A stretch of 30,633 nucleotides of DNA from contig CP070752.1 of NCBI GenBank assembly GCA_020348625.1, positions 2,144,378 through 2,175,010 on the forward strand, in the 5' to 3' direction. Numbering within the stretch: position 1 is the stretch's first letter; each line of letters starts with the position of its first letter. The DNA comes from Deltaproteobacteria bacterium. GTDB taxonomy: Bacteria; Desulfobacterota; DSM-4660; Desulfatiglandales; B25-G16. A program made the translations under genes and the position numbers. The notes below the pieces were generated by a model that worked only from the letters and a program-made list of their open reading frames with translations, was not told where the DNA came from and ran no database searches. Positions 1-7,169 of this stretch are shown piece after piece.

Positions 1-49
1 GGTGGTTGGATGCTTCAATGGTCTAGAGAGGGATTGACAAGGACGGCAT

Positions 50-125
50 TGGTGGAGCTGAGGGGGATCGAACCCCTGACCTCATGACTGCCAGTCATGT
101 GCTCTCCCATCTGAGCTACAGCCCC
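50..125 (-). tRNA. tRNA-Ala (anticodon GGC)
   Basis: Read on the minus strand this folds as a full 76-nt cloverleaf with the CCA end encoded. The acceptor stem pairs GGGGCTG with CAGCTCC and contains the G3-U70 wobble pair that is the main identity element for alanyl-tRNA synthetase. The anticodon stem is CATGA/TCATG, and the loop CTGGCAG gives anticodon GGC, which reads GCC/GCU alanine codons. The T arm carries the GGTTCGATCC consensus. All arms are intact, so it should be functional. Confidence 0.96.
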
Positions 126-135
126 ATTATTACGT

Positions 136-164
136 CAGATAACAGATAGAGATTTGACTGTCAA
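136..164 (-). promoter_or_regulatory. candidate sigma70-type promoter of tRNA-Ala
   Basis: On the minus strand there is a perfect TTGACA -35 box (159-164), a 17-nt spacer and a weak -10 box TATCTG (136-141), ending 10 nt before the first base of the tRNA. The spacing is ideal for a stable-RNA promoter, but the -10 matches the consensus at only three positions. Confidence 0.45.
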
Positions 165-296
165 CATTTTAATACGAAGCCTATCCTTGCCATCTAACAG
201 CTCTTATGTTACGGCGGGGTGCGGTTGCATCAGTGATCCCTGAAGCAAGAAGTCTGCGATGACCACGAATAGGTTGGCTTAACCAGTTACATTACT

Positions 297-312
297 TGGT
301 AATGATTTACCA
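297..312. promoter_or_regulatory. short dyad upstream of the carboxyltransferase gene
   Basis: TGGTAA and TTACCA arms are separated by 4 nt, and a further TTACCA copy lies about 10 nt downstream. It sits 37 nt before the start codon of the carboxyltransferase, in the region where a promoter is expected. It could be an operator half-site pair, but six-base arms can arise by chance. The gene's ribosome-binding site AAGGAG lies 8 nt before the ATG at 349. Confidence 0.22.
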
Positions 313-348
313 CCCTACTAATTACCACTAAGAAAAGGAGACAAAGCT

Positions 349-1836
349 ATGAACGATGATATGACACAAGGATCGAAAAAACCCATTAAGTTTCAGGATC
401 TTACCCTCCGTGATGGTCATCAGTCACTGCTTGCCACCAGGATGCGCACCGAAGATATGATCCCTATTGCCGAGAAAATGGATGAGATTGGCTTCTGGTC
501 TATGGAAGTCTGGGGAGGGGCAACCTTCGACACCATGCATCGGTTCTTGGCAGAAGACCCCTGGGAGAGACCGCGAACCCTTAAGAAGTACATTAAGAAG
601 ACCCCATTTTCCATGTTGCTGCGAGGACAGAACCTCGTGGGTTACCGTAACTACGCCGATGACGTGGTCCGCGCATTCGTGGATAAGGCCTGCGAGGTGG
701 GGATCGACATCTTCCGAGTCTTCGATGCCCTGAACGATTTTAGGAACTTCCAGACGCCTGTGGAAAGGATCAAGGCCAACGGAAAGCACCTTCAGGGGGC
801 TATCTGTTATTCCCTCACCGAACGGCACCTGGGCGGCGAGGTGTTTAACCTAGAGTATTACACCTCGAAGTGCAAACAGCTCGAGGAAATCGGGGCTGAT
901 ACCATATGTATCAAGGATATGGCGGGGATTGTGGCCCCCTATGATATTTACAAGTTAATCTCGGAACTCAAAAAAGAGATCACCGTTCCCATTCACTTTC
1001 ATTCCCACTACACGAGCGGCATGGCCTCCATGAGCTGCTTAAAGGCCATCGAGGCAGGGGTTGACATCATTGATACCTGCCTTGCTCCCTTTGCAATGAG
1101 AACCTCTCATCCCGCTGTCGAGCCCCTTGTTGTTACCCTGCAGGGCACAAAATGGGATACCGGCCTGGATCTCGGTAAGCTCCTGGAGCTCGATGACTAC
1201 CTGGAGACCATCGCGCCCAAGTACCGGGACTATCTGGCCACCAACCGGATGGCAGTGATCGACACAGGCGTGCTAGCCCACCAGATTCCCGGCGGCATGA
1301 TCTCAAACCTGATCAGCCAGCTCAAGGAGGCCAATGCCCTGCACCGGCTCCCTGAGGTGCATCAAGAGATACCTATTACCCGAAAAGAGTTGGGAACCCC
1401 GCCCCTCGTCACCCCCACCTCCCAGATCGTTGGGGTACAGGCAGTATTGAATGTGCTGTTGGGAAAATACAAGATGATCACCAACCAGGTCAAAGACCTG
1501 GTCTATGGGCTCTACGGCAAGACCCCCACCCCGGTTGACCCCGAGGTCCAGAAGATCGTGCTCAAGGGCTACAAACGTGGCGAGACGCCGATCACGGGAC
1601 GGGCAGCGGATTTCATTGAGCCCGAGCTCGAGGAGGATAAGAAGAAGATCGGCGATCTGGCCAAAACCGAGGAGGATCTCCTCACCTATGCCCTATATCC
1701 CACTACAGGGGAGCAGTTTCTAAAGTGGAAGTACGGCATCGAGGAGAAGCCCGAGAGCGTCAAGCCCAAAACCCTGGAGCATATCAAGCAAGAGGATGAG
1801 GCCATTGCCCAAGCAAAGGCGGGGGTGAGTTGTTAG
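349..1836 (+). CDS. Biotin-dependent carboxyltransferase subunit (pyruvate carboxylase subunit B / oxaloacetate decarboxylase alpha / transcarboxylase 5S type)
   Basis: This is the carboxyltransferase half of a biotin enzyme, which moves a carboxyl group between carboxybiotin and pyruvate/oxaloacetate. The family TIM-barrel signature LTLRDGHQS is at residues 18-26. The carboxylated active-site lysine is in CIKDMAG (K189), and the metal ligands are in HFHSH (H218, H220). The PYC_OADA-type conserved C-terminal region follows (about 300-465). At 495 aa it ends without the usual biotinyl-lysine domain (no MKM motif), so it must use a separate biotin carrier, as the transcarboxylase 5S subunit and PycB of two-subunit pyruvate carboxylases do. 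No carrier or biotin carboxylase gene lies in the window. The start is supported by AAGGAG 8 nt upstream. GC-rich, strongly biased codons suggest high expression. The family is secure; choosing among pycB, oadA and transcarboxylase 5S from sequence alone is not. Confidence 0.9.
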   Translation: MNDDMTQGSKKPIKFQDLTLRDGHQSLLATRMRTEDMIPIAEKMDEIGFWSMEVWGGATFDTMHRFLAEDPWERPRTLKKYIKKTPFSMLLRGQNLVGYRNYADDVVRAFVDKACEVGIDIFRVFDALNDFRNFQTPVERIKANGKHLQGAICYSLTERHLGGEVFNLEYYTSKCKQLEEIGADTICIKDMAGIVAPYDIYKLISELKKEITVPIHFHSHYTSGMASMSCLKAIEAGVDIIDTCLAPFAMRTSHPAVEPLVVTLQGTKWDTGLDLGKLLELDDYLETIAPKYRDYLATNRMAVIDTGVLAHQIPGGMISNLISQLKEANALHRLPEVHQEIPITRKELGTPPLVTPTSQIVGVQAVLNVLLGKYKMITNQVKDLVYGLYGKTPTPVDPEVQKIVLKGYKRGETPITGRAADFIEPELEEDKKKIGDLAKTEEDLLTYALYPTTGEQFLKWKYGIEEKPESVKPKTLEHIKQEDEAIAQAKAGVSC

Positions 1837-1858
1837 AAAAACAGTCCAGCGCGTTTTC

Positions 1859-1899
1859 TCCATTCACCTGCCAGCCATGAGAGCTGGCAGGTGAATGGA
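1859..1899. terminator. 17-bp perfect hairpin between convergent genes
   Basis: Two perfectly complementary 17-nt arms (1859-1875 and 1883-1899) enclose a 7-nt loop. It lies 22 nt after the stop codon of the carboxyltransferase and 45 nt before the end of the convergent J-domain gene. There is no T-run directly after the stem on either strand, so it is not a textbook intrinsic terminator. A role in 3'-end formation or transcript protection is inferred from position. Confidence 0.5.
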
Positions 1900-1944
1900 C
1901 AAGGAGGTGGGCTTTCGATTCTCCAGATTCCCTTATTTCTCATT

Positions 1945-2391
1945 TCACGTTTTTATCAACTCCTGATACGCCCTCTGTATTTCCTTGAATCTCTTTTCAG
2001 CCAGTATTCTGAATTCATCGCCCAAATGATTTACCTTGTCCGGATGGTACTTCACAACCAGTTTTCGATACGCCCGCCTGATTTCATCTTGTGAAGCTCC
2101 CCTGGGAACACCGAGGACGTCGTATGGGTCTTGTCTTGAGAACTCTGCACCCGTTTGGCCCCTTTGTTGATTCTCCTGATGCGCTTCACCGCTGGCGCCC
2201 TCCCCTTTTCCATAATAGCTCTGCTTGAATTGAGACCTCATCTTTGCCGGGCGATAGATGAAGTACCAGTAAAGCAGTCCAACTGTTATAGCATCTTCGA
2301 GCCACCCGATAGGCCCCACCAGGGCTTCAGGTAGAAGATCAAAGGGGCTCAGGACATAAAGTATCAGAAGTAAAAAGATCCAGAACCGCAT
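1945..2391 (-). CDS. Membrane-anchored J-domain protein with N-terminal DUF1232-like segment
   Basis: This 148-aa protein has two recognisable parts. Residues 1-46 are hydrophobic and resemble the DUF1232 (YkvA) family, with the characteristic SPFDLLPE turn (15-22) followed by a second hydrophobic helix. Residues 51-87 are a polar, low-complexity linker. Residues 88-148 form a J-domain (DPYDVLGV start, helix II, HPD at 116-118, helix III). J-domains stimulate the ATPase of DnaK/Hsp70, so the protein probably recruits DnaK to the inner membrane. It has no Gly/Phe-rich, zinc-finger or client-binding domains, so it is not DnaJ itself. The AT-rich stretch upstream (about 2392-2486) probably holds its promoter. 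The ribosome-binding site is weak. The J-domain is certain; the DUF1232 assignment is by pattern. Confidence 0.85.
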   Translation of the reverse strand: MRFWIFLLLILYVLSPFDLLPEALVGPIGWLEDAITVGLLYWYFIYRPAKMRSQFKQSYYGKGEGASGEAHQENQQRGQTGAEFSRQDPYDVLGVPRGASQDEIRRAYRKLVVKYHPDKVNHLGDEFRILAEKRFKEIQRAYQELIKT

Positions 2392-2486
2392 TTCTAAGAA
2401 TTATTTCCTATTTAAAGTATCTTTTCAATTATTATTTTATAATTAATTTCATAAACCATAATATTCAAGTACTATATTAAAAAAAT

Positions 2487-3503
2487 TCAGCTCCCTTGGT
2501 TCACTTTATCCCAACAAAACGGATCATCCCTATGAAAATCAGGGACCAGGTGATCCTCAGCATTAAACGGAAATGGCTGAAAGTAAACGTTCTCAAAGCC
2601 CAGCTCCTCTACCTTTGATAAAACTGCATCGTATTCTTCCCGAAAAATGCCCCTGCCTATTCGATCAGGTGCAGCTCTAGAGGGCTGAAACTGGCTCATA
2701 AGGCTTACGCAAACTTCTGTCGAGATGCGGGTTGCAAGCCACTCCAATATTGCACATGATTCATCGCTACAACCCGGCAAGATGAGATGCCGCACAATAA
2801 GGCCTTTCTTTGCTTGCCCTGTATCGTCAAGCTCGAGGTCTCCCACTTGTCGATACATCTCTTTTATCGCCTCGGCAGCTCTTTCTGGGTAATCTGGTGC
2901 CCTTGAAAACCTTATCGAAGTATCCCTTTTCATGTATTTGAAATCGGGTAAATAGACGTCGATTATTCCCGCAAGCCTCGCTATTGTTTCGTAGGAATCG
3001 TAAGCACCAGTATTGTAAACGATGGGAAGATGAAGGCCCTGTTCGAGTGCCCTTTTCAGGGACTCTAATATGGGTAAGATAGCATGTGTGGGTGTTACCA
3101 GATTTATATTCAGCGCTTTCCTCTTCTGTAACCGAAGGTAGACAGATGCGAGGCTTGAACAAGAGAGGGGTGAGCCGTGCGCCTGCCAGCTGATCTGATA
3201 GTTCTGGCAGAAGCTGCATTTCAGGTTGCAACCGGCAAAGAACACCGTTCCCGAGCCGCTAAGCGAGGTTCCTGTTTTGATGTTTGCCTTGTAGTCATAG
3301 TAGCCGCTTAAACATGGTTCCTCTCCAAAATGAAGGCAAGAGTGAGAAACTGTAGATTTGGTGCCCACCCCGCAGTATCCGATCGCGCCTCTCTCCCGGT
3401 CAACATGACATTGCCTCGGGCAGAGATGGCAATCCCGCGTGTGACCCGAAAGGTCGCTAAGGGCAGCTTCTATACGGTCTATCCTTGCATCGGTTTTGTG
3501 CAT
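2487..3503 (-). CDS. PflX-like radical SAM protein (COG1313 type)
   Basis: This 338-aa protein has the radical SAM [4Fe-4S] motif GCNLKCSFC (C92, C96, C99), followed by NYQIS, typical of pyruvate-formate-lyase-activating-enzyme relatives. Upstream, residues 25-64 hold a cysteine-rich stretch (CHLCPRQC, then C44, C56 and C64) that could bind an extra cluster or metal and is usual for PflX-like proteins. Known relatives cleave SAM to a 5'-deoxyadenosyl radical; the substrate of this branch has not been established. No glycyl-radical enzyme is encoded nearby, so calling it a PFL activase would be unsupported. It is divergent from the MBL-fold gene at 3671. I see no clear Shine-Dalgarno sequence before the ATG. 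The family is confident; the function is unknown. Confidence 0.85.
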   Translation of the reverse strand: MHKTDARIDRIEAALSDLSGHTRDCHLCPRQCHVDRERGAIGYCGVGTKSTVSHSCLHFGEEPCLSGYYDYKANIKTGTSLSGSGTVFFAGCNLKCSFCQNYQISWQAHGSPLSCSSLASVYLRLQKRKALNINLVTPTHAILPILESLKRALEQGLHLPIVYNTGAYDSYETIARLAGIIDVYLPDFKYMKRDTSIRFSRAPDYPERAAEAIKEMYRQVGDLELDDTGQAKKGLIVRHLILPGCSDESCAILEWLATRISTEVCVSLMSQFQPSRAAPDRIGRGIFREEYDAVLSKVEELGFENVYFQPFPFNAEDHLVPDFHRDDPFCWDKVNQGS

Positions 3504-3525
3504 GGTTTTTGCAAGGTTTTTTGCA

Positions 3526-3554
3526 TTGACACAAAAGAATCAATTTCGTAATGT
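3526..3554 (+). promoter_or_regulatory. candidate promoter of the MBL-fold hydrolase gene
   Basis: A perfect TTGACA (3526-3531), a 17-nt spacer and TAATGT (3549-3554) lie about 115 nt before the ATG at 3671, in the spacer between two divergent genes. The -35 box and spacing are good, but the -10 box is poor. Confidence 0.33.
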
Positions 3555-3670
3555 CACATGAATTTGAAAAAACTTCAATACCTATCGGTACAGCGTTATC
3601 GCAAGATACCATTACTTAAACAAGAGATTCTTTAACAGCCTTTAGCTTTTTTCGCTTCAAGGACCGGACA

Positions 3671-4507
3671 ATGAGAATCAAATTCTGGGGTACGAGGGGC
3701 TCTACGCCCGTGCCTGGAAAAGATACCATCATCTACGGAGGAAATACCACATGCGTGGAAATACACCTCAAGGACGGGAAAAAGGTGGTTATCGATGCCG
3801 GCACCGGAATTCGGTCTCTTGGAAATGAATATGAATCCCATAATGAACCCGTTGATATTTACTTGCTTATGACACATATCCATTGGGATCATATCTTAGG
3901 ATTCCCCTTCTTCTTCCCGATCCATAAATCCTCCACCAAAATCCAGGTCGATGGTTACAGCCAAGGCGTCAAGGGGCTTCGGTATAGCTTCGATAACAGG
4001 ATGGGAGACGGCTTCTTTCCAATTAGATTCGAGGAACTCAAGTCAAACATAGAATTCGCCAATAAATTGACTCAAGGCTATCTAGAGGTTGACAGCACCC
4101 GGATTGATAGCATCCCCCTTCGTCATCCTCAGGGCGGTTTGGGGTTTCGATTTCGTGAAGATGATAAGACCGTTGTTTTTCTAACCGACAATGAACTCGA
4201 TATAAAGGGAAAGTCCTTGGCCCGTTATGTCAGCTTCTGCCAGGCGGCTGATATCCTGATCCACGACAGTCAATTCATGCCTGAAGAGATATCGAATCAT
4301 AGGGGATGGGGCCACACCGATTATCAATCAGCGATACACCTTGCCCTGGAGGCAGGGGTAAAAAAGCTGATCCTTTTCCACCATGCACCGGAAAGAAAAG
4401 ATAGCGATCTCATAAAGATTGCAATCCTCTGCCAAGACTACGTCAAAGAGAAGCATTCGAGCCTTGAGATAGAGCCTGCCAAGGAGAACTCCGTCCTGGA
4501 ACTATAA
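3671..4507 (+). CDS. MBL-fold metal-dependent hydrolase
   Basis: This 278-aa metallo-beta-lactamase-fold protein starts with FWGTRGS and has YGGNTTCVE near residue 22, a pattern seen in PhnP/RNase Z-like and related phosphodiesterase-type members. The metal motif THIHWDH is at 68-74 (HxHxDH). Later metal ligands can be seen in LTDNE, HDSQF and FHHAPE. The GWGHTDY segment is shared by a group of bacterial MBL proteins often found with signalling domains. A phosphodiesterase or nuclease-like hydrolytic activity with two divalent metals is likely, but the substrate is unknown. AAGGACC lies just before the ATG. It is a single gene, with the end of the minus-strand gene 17 nt downstream. Confidence 0.87.
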   Translation: MRIKFWGTRGSTPVPGKDTIIYGGNTTCVEIHLKDGKKVVIDAGTGIRSLGNEYESHNEPVDIYLLMTHIHWDHILGFPFFFPIHKSSTKIQVDGYSQGVKGLRYSFDNRMGDGFFPIRFEELKSNIEFANKLTQGYLEVDSTRIDSIPLRHPQGGLGFRFREDDKTVVFLTDNELDIKGKSLARYVSFCQAADILIHDSQFMPEEISNHRGWGHTDYQSAIHLALEAGVKKLILFHHAPERKDSDLIKIAILCQDYVKEKHSSLEIEPAKENSVLEL

Positions 4508-4524
4508 GGTAGGGTAGCTTGCGA

Positions 4525-5580
4525 TCATCGTGCAGCCTCGTACACGATGTTTGAAAGACTTGCGAGTAACTCCAAGACCTTTTCTGCCTTGTCCGGATCC
4601 AAAGTCCCGAGTCCACAAGCCGGCGTGATAATTGACCTTTCTGTTGCTTTTTTTCTTTTTATTCCCCACTCAAATAACCTGTCGAGCCCCTTTTCCAGTT
4701 GAGCTCTTAGATCACTTATGCTCTCTTTGCCGGTGAAGGAGGTGGTTGGAACTACTCCCCATGCCACGGTTCCTCCACCTTCCAGAAACCCTATGATCTC
4801 ATCTCGGTAAAGCAAGAAATAATCCATATAATCAAAAGCATCGAAATTTACAATATCAACCCCTGTTTCAATGACCATGGACCAATCAGTGTTTCCACAG
4901 CAGTGAATTCCGATCACTGCATCGCTCTTGGATCGTAAGTAGTCTACGATTTCTCCGATGAACCTTATCACCTCTTCTCTTCGGATAGCCGTAAAAGCCG
5001 ATCCAAAACCCGATAGAGAGGGCTCGTCGACAAAAAGGACAGGCACCCTGCCCGATACAGCCATCTTTTCAATGAGCCATAAGGCCTTTATGGCAAGCCC
5101 TTTCACTATTGCGCTCATAATCTCGCCGTCATAGAGGGCCGACTTACCCCTTTCTCCCCTCAGGCTTCCGCCCAAGGTAATTGGCCCTACTATCTGACCC
5201 TTTATAAAACGCCCATTCAAATCGGGGTTTTTTTCCAACAAGTCCAAAATCGTGTAAAGCCCAATAGCCCGCTCCTCGCTGATAGCAAAATAGTCGGTAT
5301 CAGTTGCCAGAAAATGCTCGTAGAAAGGAATGAGCTCAGACTCTGGATTATCCGTAGTACGCAACGTCAGCGCTCGCTCTTTGTGGTTGACCTCAACGAA
5401 AGGCAATCCCTCACTTGCTTGTACCAGCATATCTTCGAGATAGCTTCGCTTCACAAACTGAGGCCAGAAAGGCATGTCGGGGAAGGTCTTCATGATGTGA
5501 GTACAGATGTCATCTACGTCCGAAAACGGGACGCTTCCAACACCAGTAGCCACAAAATCAAATGCGGGACTCGCTTTCAA
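4525..5580 (-). CDS. MetE C-terminal-like / UroD-fold protein, possible folate-independent (core) methionine synthase
   Basis: The protein of about 351 aa resembles the C-terminal catalytic barrel of cobalamin-independent methionine synthase, with GVGSVPF near the start, VDEPSLSG in the middle, GIHCCGNTDW and, near the end, TPACGLGTLDP. The His and Cys of the HCCGN segment and the Cys of TPACG sit where MetE binds its zinc. The N-terminal folate-binding half of MetE is absent. Short core-MetE proteins of this kind are known to make methionine from corrinoid-bound methyl groups, so this is the leading idea; a methylthiol or UroD-like methyltransferase is the alternative. For the start, a GTG at 5598 has no usable ribosome-binding site, whereas the in-frame TTG at 5580 has GGAGG 7 nt upstream, so I prefer 5580. 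It is a single gene. Confidence 0.72.
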   Translation of the reverse strand: MKASPAFDFVATGVGSVPFSDVDDICTHIMKTFPDMPFWPQFVKRSYLEDMLVQASEGLPFVEVNHKERALTLRTTDNPESELIPFYEHFLATDTDYFAISEERAIGLYTILDLLEKNPDLNGRFIKGQIVGPITLGGSLRGERGKSALYDGEIMSAIVKGLAIKALWLIEKMAVSGRVPVLFVDEPSLSGFGSAFTAIRREEVIRFIGEIVDYLRSKSDAVIGIHCCGNTDWSMVIETGVDIVNFDAFDYMDYFLLYRDEIIGFLEGGGTVAWGVVPTTSFTGKESISDLRAQLEKGLDRLFEWGIKRKKATERSIITPACGLGTLDPDKAEKVLELLASLSNIVYEAAR

Positions 5581-5702
5581 CTCATCGCCTCCCCCCACCC
5601 TCCCAACATATTCTCTGAAGCGCGTATATACCCTACCATGCCCCTTAGATGAAAAGAGCGGCTGGTCATATCACGCTGTTATTGTATAGCTTCTGCGAAG
5701 AT

Positions 5703-6392
5703 TCAATCGAAATCTGTAAGATTTCCTACCTTCTGTGACTCGATAGCCCCAAGCCAGTTTTCCAAGATCCGTATGAGCTCTAGTTTCTTGCCTTTTGTTG
5801 CTGTTTCACCGGCTATTTCTTGCACCTCAGCTACCTTCATCTGCTTTAATTCATTGAGCCTCATCTTGGATTTTTCATCGTCTGGACTAGCTTCAACAAC
5901 CTGTTGATAGACCTTTATGGCCTCTTCCAATGCGCCCTGATTGAAAAAGATCTCTGCTAGCGTAGGGGTTGGAACGACATCTCGTTCGCCTTTACCCGCG
6001 GAACTCAATTCAGAAAGGAGTTGGGCTGCCTCCTCATCGTCCTTATGGTGGACCAAATAAACCTCCAGGGCCCGAATAGCCTCTTTCAGTTTCTCTTCCT
6101 CTTTGAAAAGCTTGGCTTGCAACTTAAAGACAGAGGTGAGTTCTCCTATTTGATCTGCCAATCTCTCTAGCTCTCTCTCTGCAAGTTCCATCCGCCCCTG
6201 CTGCAAATATGTTTCCGCGAGCAATCTTCTAATAGTCATATTATCAGGGAATATCTCTAATGCCTTGAGACATGCCTCAATCGCTATTTCTGTTTTCCCT
6301 TCTTTCAATAAGAGCTTAACAAGGAGAGCACTGGCACTCGGCGTTTCTATCTTATCTATTATCTCGGTATAGAGCCCTTCTGATGTAGACAC
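5703..6392 (-). CDS. Tetratricopeptide-repeat protein
   Basis: This 229-aa soluble protein is built of TPR-like helical pairs. Residues about 18-90 hold at least two repeats (IEACLKALEIFPDN is a typical second helix), and another clear repeat follows near 148-180 (EIFFNQGALEEAIKVYQ...ASPDD). There is no signal peptide or membrane segment, so it is probably cytoplasmic. It starts with GTG preceded by AGGGGT. It is the last gene of a minus-strand cluster with exbB, exbD and an ftsB-like gene, 19 nt after the ftsB-like stop. That position suggests an adaptor in envelope energy transduction or division, which is inference only. TPR alone does not give a function. Confidence 0.8.
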   Translation of the reverse strand: MSTSEGLYTEIIDKIETPSASALLVKLLLKEGKTEIAIEACLKALEIFPDNMTIRRLLAETYLQQGRMELAERELERLADQIGELTSVFKLQAKLFKEEEKLKEAIRALEVYLVHHKDDEEAAQLLSELSSAGKGERDVVPTPTLAEIFFNQGALEEAIKVYQQVVEASPDDEKSKMRLNELKQMKVAEVQEIAGETATKGKKLELIRILENWLGAIESQKVGNLTDFD

Positions 6393-6411
6393 TTTTGACC
6401 CCTATTTTTGA

Positions 6412-6774
6412 CTATTCTTTGTCTTTTTGATCAGATCCCTCACCGCTGACATCGGAGTCTTTTTTGAAGCGGTAGATGACTTCGTTCTCCCTTACTAGCC
6501 CCAGTTCCTTGCGGGCCACTGACTCCAGGTATTGAGGATCTCCTTTCAGCCTTCTAATCTCGGCAATAAGTTCCCTATTCTTTTCTTTCAATTCTTCTAC
6601 CAGAACGCCGGATTCCTCCTTTTCTTTTTGCATCTTGCTCAGGTCCAACAATCCATGCGGTCCAAAGGTTAACCAGGCAAATAAGAGCGCGGCAAAACAG
6701 GAAAAAACCAGGAAATATACGGCATAGTTAGTCTTGAAAGTCTTCAAATTTAGTAAGCCTTTTCGGGTTCCCAT
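6412..6774 (-). CDS. FtsB/DivIC-like septum formation protein
   Basis: This 120-aa bitopic membrane protein has a short cytoplasmic N-terminus, one transmembrane helix at about 18-38, a coiled coil rich in Glu and Lys at about 46-78, and the family end motif of the type DPQYLESVARKELGLVRENE (79-98). FtsB/DivIC bridges FtsL and FtsQ in the divisome and helps activate septal peptidoglycan synthesis. The length fits the family. The gene overlaps the end of exbD by 25 nt, which points to translational coupling. The charged tail after residue 103 (KKDSD...DQKDKE) is disordered. The family call is good; its role in this unusual neighbourhood is inferred. Confidence 0.82.
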   Translation of the reverse strand: MGTRKGLLNLKTFKTNYAVYFLVFSCFAALLFAWLTFGPHGLLDLSKMQKEKEESGVLVEELKEKNRELIAEIRRLKGDPQYLESVARKELGLVRENEVIYRFKKDSDVSGEGSDQKDKE

Positions 6775-7169
6775 TGGGCAGCGATAACTATGGAGCTAAC
6801 GCCGGCGTTATTGGCCAGATCCATTATCCTTACCACCAGGCCATGCCGAACATCCTGATCCGCTTGAAGCATGAGCCTGATTTTCTGCTTTTCTGCCATC
6901 TGTTCCAATTTCACGTAGAGTTCCTTTAGGGTAACTTTTTCCTCTTGGAGGTAGCAGGCTCCAGCTTTGTCTAATACTACCACTACATTATCATCGGATC
7001 GATCTTTGCCCTTCTCGGAAATATCAGGCAATCTGATATCGATTCCTGATATAATCTCAAAATGAGATGTCAGCATAAAAAAGATGAGAAGCAGAAATAT
7101 AATATCAATCAGGGGTGCAATGCTTATGCCAAGGCTTATCTCCTCCCGTTTTGGCTGACTAAACCGCAT
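6750..7169 (-). CDS. exbD: ExbD/TolR-type biopolymer transport protein
   Basis: The protein starts MRFSQPKREEISLGISIAPLID and has one transmembrane helix with the family motif PLIDIIFLLLIFFML. The aspartate in PLID is the proton-channel residue of ExbD/TolR. A periplasmic domain of about 90 residues follows, ending in the usual alpha/beta fold. With ExbB it forms an inner-membrane proton channel that powers outer-membrane transport (TonB) or envelope maintenance (Tol-Pal). The reading frame stays open to 7226, but the extra 19 residues lie inside exbB and do not look like the family. The ATG at 7169 overlaps the exbB stop by 11 nt. Neither tonB nor tolA is nearby, so Exb versus Tol cannot be decided. 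Confidence 0.88.
   Translation of the reverse strand: MRFSQPKREEISLGISIAPLIDIIFLLLIFFMLTSHFEIISGIDIRLPDISEKGKDRSDDNVVVVLDKAGACYLQEEKVTLKELYVKLEQMAEKQKIRLMLQADQDVRHGLVVRIMDLANNAGVSSIVIAAQWEPEKAY

Noticed and set aside
307..321. Similarity between TTTACCACCCTACTA upstream of the carboxyltransferase and TTTACCACCGTACTA near 22010, possible shared operator
   Set aside because: Near-matches of this length are expected many times by chance in 30 kb, and the two genes have no functional link.
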